From Apostichopus japonicus (taxonomy: Eukaryota; Echinodermata; Holothuroidea; Aspidochirotida; Stichopodidae), in contig NC_092574.1 in the NCBI RefSeq assembly GCF_037975245.1, forward strand, positions 15,323,713-15,387,712: a stretch of DNA of 64,000 nt, in the 5' to 3' direction. Positions within the stretch are counted from its first letter, which is position 1. Each line of letters starts with the position of its first letter. Below are positions 28,001 through 40,000 of the stretch, in pieces. A program made the position numbers and the translations under genes. The notes under the pieces are model-generated. The model saw only the letters and a program-made list of their open reading frames with translations. It had not been told where the DNA came from and ran no database searches.

Positions 28001-31000
28001 TACTACTACATTAGGACCAATATGAGAGCTCACTCTATAGAAACGCTGGAAACATCAGCACAGTATGTAATAATAATTTATCTCAAATAATTATGTAACT
28101 AAATTAAACAGAAAGTAAATTACATGAAAATTGCTGTGATAAATGTAAATACTACCTTATTCCCTGTCATCGCACAGCATGACGGCCCAAAGGTATATTT
28201 CAGAAGTATATTAATACATGCTTCTAAATTAGTCAAAAACATATATATTCGATATCCACATTGTATTGTTTGCTTTGATGTTGGAATTACATACTCATAT
28301 ATGTACCACCATTTGGTTAAAAAGAAAAGATGTTTTATCTCTTCAATCAGGTTGATCATGCGTTAGAATGAATTTCTGTCAGTAAGAAAAAATGAGTATA
28401 AACTATAAACTGTATCGTACAACATGTGAGAGTTTTCTGGTTAAGTGGTTTTAAGGCAGTGGACTTGTGATCTAAGGATTGCAGGTTCGAGTCCAGGCCA
28501 GATAATTGCGTTATGTCCTTGGGCAATGCACTTTATCTCCATTGCCTCTCGTCACCCTGCAGGTGTATAAATGGGGACCTGTGAGGTAAATTTTCAGTTG
28601 GGCCCTATTTAGCTGCTGCCATGTGGAGGGATTGTCTGTATATTTGAAATATTATTGTTGACTAAGGTAATATTGTGATGCCCCTTGAGCACAGTTATCA
28701 GTGGATATGTCTGCGCTTTATAAATCCTCAATATTGTTAGTATTATTATAAGATAGAAAACCCAGGAACCTGCTACATAATCAAGCAGCAATGAATGTGA
28801 AGCTATGTTTATATAATGGTTATCTGAACTCTATACTCTTTGACTATCAAACTTCATCCTCCATCCATGCCTTAATTCTTGAGAGGGCCTCTGTACTCAT
28901 GTTTAATCTTGTCTTTCTGTTTGTCTGATCTCATGTGTTAGCTATTAGAGTTGTACGCTGGACAGGAAGATGCAGAAATTGTCGAACAGCTCAAGGCTTG
29001 TACCTCCCTCAGTGAACAAGCGGACATGGTCCACTACCTCTTTGAGTCAAAGTAAGCATATCACTGGTTTATATATCCACGTTTAAAGCTCTTCAGTGAA
29101 CAAGCGAACATGGTCCACTACTGTACCTCTTTGAGTCAAAGTAAGCATATCACTGGTTGATATATCCACGTATATAGCTCTTCAGTGAACAAGTGTACAT
29201 GGTCGAAGTAAGCAATTACTGGTTTATATAGCCACATTTACCGTTCCTCAGTGAACAAGCAGATATGGTCCACTCTTATCTCAAATTTGGTGTATATATT
29301 ACCTGATAGAAGATTTGCTGGTTACAGTATGTGCTAGTATTTGTGATTTCTGGCCTTTAATTTCTATTAGCTTTATATGTTTTATCTTGGCTTTCTTCAT
29401 CTATAAATTATTCTTCCAATTTCTTGATCGCAGATTAATATTAAAAGTGTGTCAGTTTTTCCCCCTTCTTTTTATTCAGAGGAAGCCATTAGTTTGTTTG
29501 ATTTCTTCCTGTAATGGAGGGGTAGATATATTGTAAGCAAACCAATGTCTGTGAAAAACAGTTTATGCAGTACATTTCTTTTGAAAGTTTCCACATTATC
29601 TACATATCATGCTTTTATGTTTTAACTTATTGCAATTATTAACAGGGGCCTGGATTGGAATACCAACATTAATGAAACCTCCGAGGTTACAGTCAAAAAT
29701 TTAATGGAAGAGCTTTACTACAAAGTGAGTATGACTCATTAATGTCATAGATTTTGATCAACGTTGTTAATATTCTGTAATTTTTTTGGGTTTCTAGCAG
29801 ATTATTTCCCGTTTGTCTTTATTAAGTACTAAATGGTGTTTTTAGCCTTCCAGAATATTTTCAAATAGCTAATTGATCCGTGTTCAATGTAACAATGTTC
29901 AGCCACTTAATTGCAATTACACTGTCGCAACAAATTTGTTTAGCGTTAATACATTTTATCTGTAGGAATGAGGACAATTTCGCTGCAGGCCTGGGAAGAT
30001 GGGTGTAAGTTGAGGGTTTCCAAATTGTTCTTTCGTAAGTTCAAAACTACTATTTGTAATATGTCACAGGAAATTTACAATTTTTCACTTATTCACGAAA
30101 ATGAGAGACAAACTACGCGAAAGGAACTGTTTGCAAGTGATCCTTTCGAAAGTGTCTTTTGAAGGGAAATTCAGAGTATTGTTACCATGGTAACAGTGAT
30201 ATTTTTCATTTCTCTGATAGAGTGCCAAACACAGAACCTGGTCTTTGGTCAGACATGCGGCCGGAATACTTCAAAAGAGAGTCGAACATTTGGCACAGAG
30301 TGTGACTGATCTTCTGGTCAGACAGAAACAAGTCTCTGTAGGGTTACCCCCGGAGCCCAGGGAGCAGATCATCACTGCTCCTCTGCCTCCCAATGAGCTG
30401 GAGAAGGTCATCTATAACAGCTGCGGAGATGACAGAAGCTGTGCAGTATTAACGCAGGTATGACCGACATCCACCTGATCTCTCTTGGATCAGATGATGT
30501 TGTTTAAACTGTTAACAACTCTGATATCAGTCGATTAAGACTGCGATGAAACTGATGGTTCTGTCCATCTTTTCCTCTTTACATTAGATCGTGGGGTGCA
30601 GTAGCTTTAACCTGTTTGTAACATGTGTTGATTACTGCATTACAAGTAGACTTACTGTACCTTTGACTTTTCAAAACTGACTGCTTCTTAATACCATATA
30701 CCCCTTCTTTATGCCCGCCCCTCTTATCTCACTTGCTCTAAACATGCAATCCTTGTTATCTATCTCCTTACGGTCATCATAAATTCTTTGCAATCCCTTC
30801 ACATTCATATCAAAAATTCTTGTCCTGCCACGGTCTTGTTCTTAAATTTAAGGTCCTTATCAGGCCCCTCATGGGCTTCCCCCCTCCTCGCTCATCTCGA
30901 TTGTTCTTCTCTCTCTCTTCCCTCTTTTTCAAAGATTAAACCTGATTATGCATCATCTGCCTCTTACCAGATTTCCTTCTGTATGCCTCTCTTCCTCCCA

Positions 31001-34000
31001 GAGTAGACATCCTTGTCATAAACACTTGTTTCCTTTATAAACACACATCCCTTGATAACCTAACAGACAGTCCATCTGTCCTACCATGCTCCTTCTCTTG
31101 AAAGGTCCTAATCAAGTCCCTCTCAGGCTTCCCCTTACCTCCAAATCTTGATTCTCTTTTTCTGTTAACAGGGATTCTTCACAAACCCCTCACTCACATT
31201 TATATCCTACCCCAAACCTGGCCCTGTCCTTTCCCCTCTCCCTCTATTGAAAGGAATCCTTGTCAGATGTACCCCTCTCAGCTCACTTCCCTCCCACAAC
31301 TCTTTAGTGACCCCCTTCTCCCCAGCCCCCCCTCCCTTAAAAGAGTTCCTCATTCTGCCTTCCTCCTCTCAAACAGAGCTCCTTGTTACCCCATCCCTGC
31401 TCTTTCCCCATTGACAGGAATGCTGGTCTAACATTCCACTGCTAATGAAGTGAAAGTTGAGTTCCTCAATCTGCCCACCTCCTCTCAAAACTGAGTTCCT
31501 TGTTTGCCCCACTCCCTGCTCTCTCTCCCCCCATTGACAGGAATACTGGTCTTCCATTCCACTGCTAATGAAAGTGAAAGTTTATGCTAGTCAACAAGAT
31601 ATGAGTTTTCTTGGTATTGATTTTTTTTCGAGAAAAAAAAATCTCCATGACCTTTTACACATATGCTAAATTTCCTTGTTCTGTATCGTTTGATTTATTG
31701 TGATGTAAGAAAGAAAAGGGTCTGTTTAAACAGATTGTTGAAACCAAATATCACTGATGCAATCATTATCAACTTAAAATAAATATAAAAATGTGTGTCA
31801 AACATGAAATCCATTACCTTTAATGTATATATGCTAAAAAAAATTATCCTGCATAGTTTGTTAATATTGTGACATACAGTAAGAGAGAAAATTGTACGTT
31901 TAAAGCGGGTTTGCTGAAACCAAATATCAACGTGAAAATCATTTGAACATATTAAAGCCAAAACATTAACTTGAAGATTATACCTTTCAGTCTGGGATCT
32001 GCATATTAGTATATGACTTTCCAATATCAAATTTCAGACATCTTCCAAATACTTCTCCAATACAATGCCTTTTAAGATTTTATCTTTCTCAATAAGATTA
32101 CAAACAGTTCCCAGGGCACTTGCGGAAACTTAAAGTGACTTATATGGCTCAAATTCCTCGAAGAGAGAGAATAAAGTGTTAAGAAATTGCTTATCTACTG
32201 CAACATGTGAAATTTGTGTATAACATCTGCCTGTAAAGGATGTTAAAGTTGATGTTTTAGTCTTGTATGAGGCCAAGGCCCCCCCTCACCTGACTTTACA
32301 GCTTAACCCCTGGTCATTGATAACTTGTCACACCCACACAGCAAAGTGTGCACCATTCAAACAATCTCTCCTGGGGCACTACAATGCACCACATCTACAT
32401 GTCCCCTGGGGGACTTCACGTAGGGTGCAGCCACAAACCGGCGCACGCAACTAAATTTAAAAGTTACCTCGCAAGTCCTCATTTATACACCTGGGTGAAG
32501 AGAGGCAATTAAGATAAAGTGCCTTGCCCAAGGACACAATGTAACTTTCTGGCCAGGACTCGAACCTGCAGGACTCGAACCTGCAAACCACTGCCTTAAC
32601 CACTTGACCACATCCTGTTAGGATTGAAACTTGGGGATCTGTAACTTACTCCAGAGTTACAGGGTAGTAGACATTTTTGGACACTGTCACAGATAGAAGA
32701 AATTAATAGAATTGTTGACATCTGCCTTCCTTCATCATACTGGTGTTAATTCTCTAGAAGAAATAAAAGCACATTTATCAGGTTAAGCCATGTTTCAACT
32801 GTATATTCTCTGTCTGAAATTGTATTTTGAACTTCTACAGGCTTTTTCCCCCTGTCAGGCAACCTAGGAGTGACAATTCTGCCCCGCTATCCCTCGCTAA
32901 ACAGGGGTAATGCCAGCACTTAAGGGCTTGACCCCTGACCTTCCGGCCAACCCTGTTCTTTGCTCAATCCATGTACGGTGAGACTTGTGTGGGCCTTTGC
33001 TTCAACCTATGTTTTTTCTGGTGATCTAGAATAATGTTTAATAGTTGAGAGTCCCTGAAGTTACTCATTGGCTGATAACACATGTTATCCTGTTTGTCTT
33101 TGCTCTTACACCCAGGAACTTCTTATATATCTGTCTCTCTTCATTCGGACTGAGCCTCACCTCTTCACCCAAATGTTCCGTCTCAGGGTGGGTCTCATCA
33201 TGCAGGTTATGACCTCTGAACTTGCCAGAGCCATGAACTGTGATGGTAAGAAAATATTTTTTTTTAATTTGTCTTAGTTAATGTCTTCTTGTCATAGTGT
33301 GCAGTCGCCTGTCAATATTCCTATTTGCTGCAGGCATTTTATGGTGCACTTTGAGATTTCTCTGTACGGTAGTTAGGGATTCCATTTTTTTTTAATACTT
33401 TTTGTTGTTTGCTTTCAAATAAAGTAAAGCAAGTGCATTGATCCATACTGAGCTGTTGCTCTCATCCAGAATGGTGAAATCGGCTTGTAAATAGGCCTAA
33501 TAATCATTAGCAACTTGAAGCCAGAGGGAGAATAACCGAGAACTACCAGCCTTTACTCATCAAGCCAACCCCCCCCCCCCTGAGAAAAAAATGTTTCTGC
33601 TCATTGATTAGTTTCGTTTGAGAGATCAATGTTCTTTCACTCTTACAATAAAAGTGAAATTACAAATACTTTGCTGTTTTTTTTAATCATTTTCTACTTG
33701 TGTGCCAACAACTAATAAGTTTTTACATGTTACAACTGTACAGTAGTTTTTTCACTTTTCCAAAGTGTCAACCTATTCTAACTTTTTTCTCAAAATTTCC
33801 AATTCAAAAGATATTTTTTTATGGACTATGTGGGACACCTCCGAAATTCAACGTCATCAAGTTTTGTTTCTTTCTTTCTGTATAATACTTGTTTTAGCTG
33901 AAGATGCCTATGAACAGCTGGTCACTCTTAGCCCTTATGAATTGAAAGAACTCCTACATCACATACTCAGTGGCCGGGAGTTTGGAGTCTCAATTAGTAA

Positions 34001-37000
34001 GTCTTTTGGTCAGCTTTTCAAGTTTAGGCAGAGAAAAACTCTCTACCTGAAAAAAAGAAAGATAGAGAAAAGCAATCAGGTTGTGATTCACAACCTTTAT
34101 TATCAATTGGAAAATTGTATGATGACTGTAATTGCCTCTAAGCAAAATGGTTAAAGTCATAACTTGGAGAAAAACTTGCTGATAACTTCAATGTTTATAA
34201 TTAAGGTTGACCTGATCGCTGGAAATTGTCTTCGTCTGTCAGTACTTAATAAGATAAAAGTCACTTAATTTATACACATCTAAATCTCCAAAAGAAAATG
34301 AGGAAGTTTCAGAATAAATTCTCGTAGCCATCTCTGTAGTTGTACTGAATGGTACGTACAAATAAGATACACCATTGTGTCTGTATATTGCCTGACCGGA
34401 AAGTTACAAAGTGCACATGTTAAGACAAAGTCTATATGGAAGAATATTCATTTTGTAAGAAAGTATCTTTTGTAAAAGTTTACTGAACAAAGTCTAAAAA
34501 AAAATGCTTGCAAAAAAATAAACATCTGTTGAAACATACTGCTCAAAATCTCTTATTCACTGCTGGTTGTTCAACATGTATGGTTCAAATTCTATCGCAC
34601 AAAATGGTTCAATGTCTATTGCACAAAAATATATGGTTCAAATTCTATTGCACAAAATATATGGTTCACATTCTAATGCACAAAATATATGGTTCAAACG
34701 TCTCTTGTACAAAATATATGATGGTTCAAATTCTATCGCATTAAATATATGGTTCACATTCTAATGCAAAAACTATATAGTTCAAAGTCTATTGCACAAA
34801 ATATATGTTTCAAATTCTGTTGCACAAAATACATGGTTCAAAGTCTATTGCACAAACGATATGGTTCAAAAGTCTATTGTACAAAATATATGGTTCAAAG
34901 TCTACTGTACATATTATGTTTAAATAGTACAGCCAAATACTGTACAGAAGATATGGTTAAAAGCAACTTTTTCAAATGCATCATTAATAGTCTATTGTTC
35001 ACAAAGTTACTATGAAACGTTCTGTGCAAAATATGTATTCAAATTCTACCAAAATACATGGTTTGGACTCAAAGTAAACTGTACAAAATCTAGTCCGGTG
35101 TCAACGTTATGTTAAGTTTATCTTTTAGGCAGAACGTATCTACTTTTATATCTATTCATTCTTCTCCTGGCAAAGTTGATATTTATCAAAAGTTGATATC
35201 ATGTTTCCTCTCAGAGCTGCAATTTTTTTTCCCCCCAATAAATGAAAAGTTAGATTTATTTTTTTTTATCTTTTGGACATGATAATTGATGAAAAAGTTT
35301 ATTTTATTCCTTTAAATGCTTTCAGTATATGAACATCTCTTATTACTCGATGGAGCCATCGAGCTAATTTCCATTTATACTTATCTTATTTGATTTTACA
35401 CTCCATTGAGATGGAGATGGCTGGAGTTAATAGGATGCTGTTTATCTTGGTTGTAATCTGCTGATCAGGTACCCCTTTAAAGTAAGACACTTAAAATTTC
35501 ATGTTATGTTCGCAGCTAGTGACAGTGTCAGTCAAAAACTTGCAATTTAGTCTATAAAAGGAAAATATTTTGACAGAAATTAAGAGTTGACTGGCTTTTT
35601 TTTTCAAGTTAGTTAACATTTAAACATTTGAATATTAAGCTGTCACTGTTATCAATACCATGTGGATGAAATATGTGATACACTACTAACTAGTTAGTAA
35701 TAAATGAGACAAATAATAATTAGTTAACTACAGTAACAAATAATACCAATCAGTCAGGAAAATTATTTTGTTGTGATACGAAGCAGCTGTAAGCATATTC
35801 ATGAAGCTTGCAGCAAAACTATTTAATTGTTTGCAATTTGGACGACCATGTCTGATGAGAAAATGTGAAGATTGCTCCTGGAATATGGTCAAGCATCGTT
35901 TGGACCTGCTACCTATTCAATCACCAAAGTGTTAAATCTGATAAAATATGCAATCATTAATTATTTCATACTTATCTTTGGAAGAAAAAGGGGAAAAAAA
36001 GGGATCAGAGATCAACTCTGATCACTTACAGTCAAGTTGTGAGTAAAACTGGCAGTTTCATGTGTGTGATGAGACTATTATATCCTGCCAGTAGTACCAT
36101 CAACCAGATTATATCAGCAAATAAATGCGAAAGGCTAAGACCTTAAATCGTTTCCATAAATTACAAATACCAACGATCCGCAGTCTACAGATGCAGAACT
36201 ACCGATATAATAGTTACAGAAGGACCGGCAAAATGTCGGCATGTAGCTTTAAGCGAATCGCTTTGCAGCGCTCTCTATACAATGAGGCGATCGTTTATAT
36301 CGTAGCATAAACAGGATACAATGTCTGCATGGTCTGTTTATGTTTTGTTGGATCTCTCCAGAAGTGTTTGTGTAAACAGAAAAAAAAAGACCAAAAGGGA
36401 GAGAAGTGAGTACGTCCATAGCGACAAGACTTTTCTTCTCTTTGTATTTTTAATGACAGGACATTTTCTTATTATGGCCAGACAGTTTCATGACAACAAG
36501 TGCGATATACACGCTCCATCATTCTCATGCAGTGAGCAAAATACCACCGAAAAGGTTGTTGCCTTTTCCAGATGGATATTCTCATGTACTGGCTGGAGAA
36601 ATTTGTTTTTAATCGGTGGTTCACCTTTTGAGACAGCCCGCCTCATTTCATTCATTTAAGACTGAAGTGTTAGATTGATAGTGTCCTTCCCAAGCTTAAT
36701 GTGCACCATTTTTAGCCCCCGCAGTGCGTGGCTAAAAGGTCAACAGTATTTGAGACCTCTCAGCTTCAGTGTAAAAATGAGAGATAGGGAGGGTATACTT
36801 GATGCATAGCGTGTCTTCCCTGTTATGAGAACCTTGTTGTTTCTGGTGAAGATCAGAGGTCGGCAGAGGTCAACATAGTTCCCCATGTGAGGGGTTATGA
36901 AAATAGTATTCCATGCATAGCACATTGCTTCTATAATATGCAATACTTGTTCAACTATTGATGGTGTTCAAACATCGAGTGCATTCATCAGAATTAATTG

Positions 37001-40000
37001 ACAATCTTAATTGTGAGCACAATATCTCAACAAGTCACATAATATCATACAACACATAGCTTAACTATAATGAGAACAAGAACCTTGAAAGTGGTTTTGA
37101 TCTAGTCTCAGAAATGATGTACGAGTTTTTAATACAAACTGTATACCGATCCAGTTTTGGAAGGTTGTAAATGTCAGTTGTGTAAGGGGGCGGATCCAAA
37201 GATTCTACAAGGAGGGCGTGTGGACCTGGGGTTGATTAAGCCAACTCCCATGTTAGGGGCCCTCCTTCAGCCAGCAAAAGTTAACATTTTAGACAGGAAA
37301 TGGTGCAGTCTGAGTCATATTTAGGCTAAAAAACTATTATGTCTATAATTAGATCTATAACCACGATTGTTTTGCTGATAGCAATTTGTTTGCAGGGTTT
37401 AAAATGTTGGGGGGTGGGGGGAGGGTGTGCATGGTGTACATTCCACATTGCCCTGTATCCATGTGCGTGTGTCATCAATGCATTAAACTTACAATAAAGT
37501 TTGTGCTCATTTGTTGAAGCAGCAAGATGTAGCCGTTGTGAACGGAATCTGCTGCTGTAAGTCTTTGTAGGGTAATTAGGGCAATAATAATCCTTGATTG
37601 CTTCCTTGGACACATACACAATTGGATAGATATGCATCTATTGCATGTTAATACATATATACTCACTACATTATTTCCAATATAAGGCTTTTTTTGACAA
37701 CTTTTTCATAGCAGATTTTGAAATCCCTGTTCTGGTGTAGTTCAACTTTTTTTCTCATTTGTGCTCCTATGATGAGTTTTTTTTTTTTTTTTTTTTTTTT
37801 AATTTGCGCATTTGCTGCTGATTGTATTTGACACACGTGTATTAATGTTATGAACAAATCACAGAAAGTATTCCCACGTGATTAATTTATCTGCTTTCTC
37901 TCTGTCTAGCATCGTCCAAGAGTTCCCGCGGGTCTAGGTTGTTGAATCGTCAACCGACAATTGTGAGCGCCCCCAAGGAGGAAGTAGCCGCAGGCTCGAC
38001 GATGAACCGGAGGTTTTCCTTGGTAACTACGATGATGTCATTTGTCATGCACTTTGAAAATATAATATTCATTAATGTTGTGTATAGATCTCACATACAA
38101 TTACGGTGGCTTAAAAGGGACATAGGAAAGAAACAGATTGAGATAAAAAGTCAAAATTTTGAGATAAAAAGTCAAAATATTGAGATTTGGGGACACTTTA
38201 ATTCTTTTTCCCTATGCCCTTATTAAGCCACCGTATAAAATAAACTGAGTGGTAAAAGAACCCACAAGAAAAATTACTTCTGGTGGTAAAAAGTTAAAAG
38301 AGAGGGGCTTAGGGAATCTTGGTGGGTAGACTGGACAAGGGGTGGGTTTTATGAATGAAGTAGACCAAACAAAAAGGGGTATGGGAAGTGGGCAAAGTAG
38401 AATTGCTAAGTTGTCAAGTTTTAAATGATTCCTCTTGCGATAAACATCTCATTAATTATGCATTCAGGGGACTGTTTTTGTATTTTCTTGTTGTATTTTT
38501 ACTCTTTTCATCTCATGCAGGGACGAAGAAGGAGCGTGACCAGACAACCTACGTCAATCAAAGAGCTTTTCGAGGAAGAAGTACTCGAGGAACGCTACGG
38601 ACTCTGGCTGAGAAGGAGAAGAGTGGACGGCTCCCTCAACCGAGCCCCCGCCGACTTTTACCCAAAAGTCTGGAAACTGCTTGAATTGGTGAGACACCTC
38701 TTAAAAGAGATTTATGGTCAGAGTGAATTTTGAAACAAGAAATTTGCAAGTGTAAACAGGTTTTCAGAGGTAACAAACGAGGTAGAGAGCTTTTAAAGCT
38801 TTTTCTTTTTTTACGAAAAAATAAAATGGAGGCTCAATAAATTGTCATGATTATTCAAAGGGAAACACGAACTGATAAACTTTGAGCTACAATGCATTGT
38901 TATGGGACAATGACAAGGTAAAAGTTTTCTTAAATCTGCAAAGTGCTAAAATTGAAAGGTATCTGATATTTTTTGACTTAGAATTTGCATCTCTACTCTG
39001 TTATTCCTTCTACCAAGGAATGATTGTCCATGTGTGGAGGTATTTCTAGGTGAAAAGGGAATTTGAAACAGAAGTTTGAACTACAAAGTTTGAAATGTTA
39101 TTGTTTTAATTTCAAGGATTAGGTGATGTTTAACTGACTTTGTTGATTAATCAGCTGTGTCCAGAGGTTAGTATTGTGCTGTAGAAGGTAATAAGTTGAA
39201 CTTAATTGATTTTAAACCCTGTTTTCGATCCCTTCTATTTGGACAGATAATTTTTGTGAGAAAACTGTCCTATAGTTAACTTAGTAAAAAAGCAAATAGT
39301 TACTTAACCACATCCTTGGAAGATATGAAGATTACGATAATGCGAGAGGTCATGGACAGCCATGACCACAAGGGAAACTAACATTATCTTAATAACTCTA
39401 TTCGGTATAGATAAGACAACCCCATGATGTAAAAACTATATTTGTAATCACTTAAACAGGCACTCATTCATCTCTATTTTGGGCTTATTCCTCCTTATCT
39501 TGTGTGAAATATATTAAATATCCATTTTTAGTTAAAGTATTGAAATGAGAGGCTTTGTGTTTGTGTCCAGATGTTTCTTGTAGCTAAGATGGGCTTACCT
39601 TTCATATTTTCCTAACAGAACGAAACCCCTCTCCCCCTCCCCCCCCCCCACCATATTCACACCTACCCATGCAAGCACACACACACTCCATCTGTGTGCA
39701 AGTGACTTTTAATATATACAACAAATTTTGAATTGTTAAATATTTATTATAAACAGCACTTTGCGTGATCTGCTTTATTTTTAAGCTGGTCGATGAGATG
39801 CAAGGAAGCATTTAGTTGTCACACTGACAGACAGATTGACATACAAAAAAACACACGTCATCAAAGTAATTTATTCGTCTTTTTCCTAGAGTCTGTAGTG
39901 AGATGTTCCTAGATCTTGTTTAAAATTAGATATGAAAATTAATTGCATTCAAAACCAGCTCTGGCGCTTTCTAGCAATTTGGATTGTTTCTTGACGACAT

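Noticed and set aside
30700-31590. C/T-rich region with repeated short motifs, considered as a CRISPR-like or regulatory array
   Set aside because: Repeats are irregular and degenerate, without constant spacers; it is simple-sequence intron in an animal gene.
36321-36659. 112-codon open frame in intron S-T
   Set aside because: No recognisable domain, no codon-like composition, and the protein is continuous across exons S and T without it.
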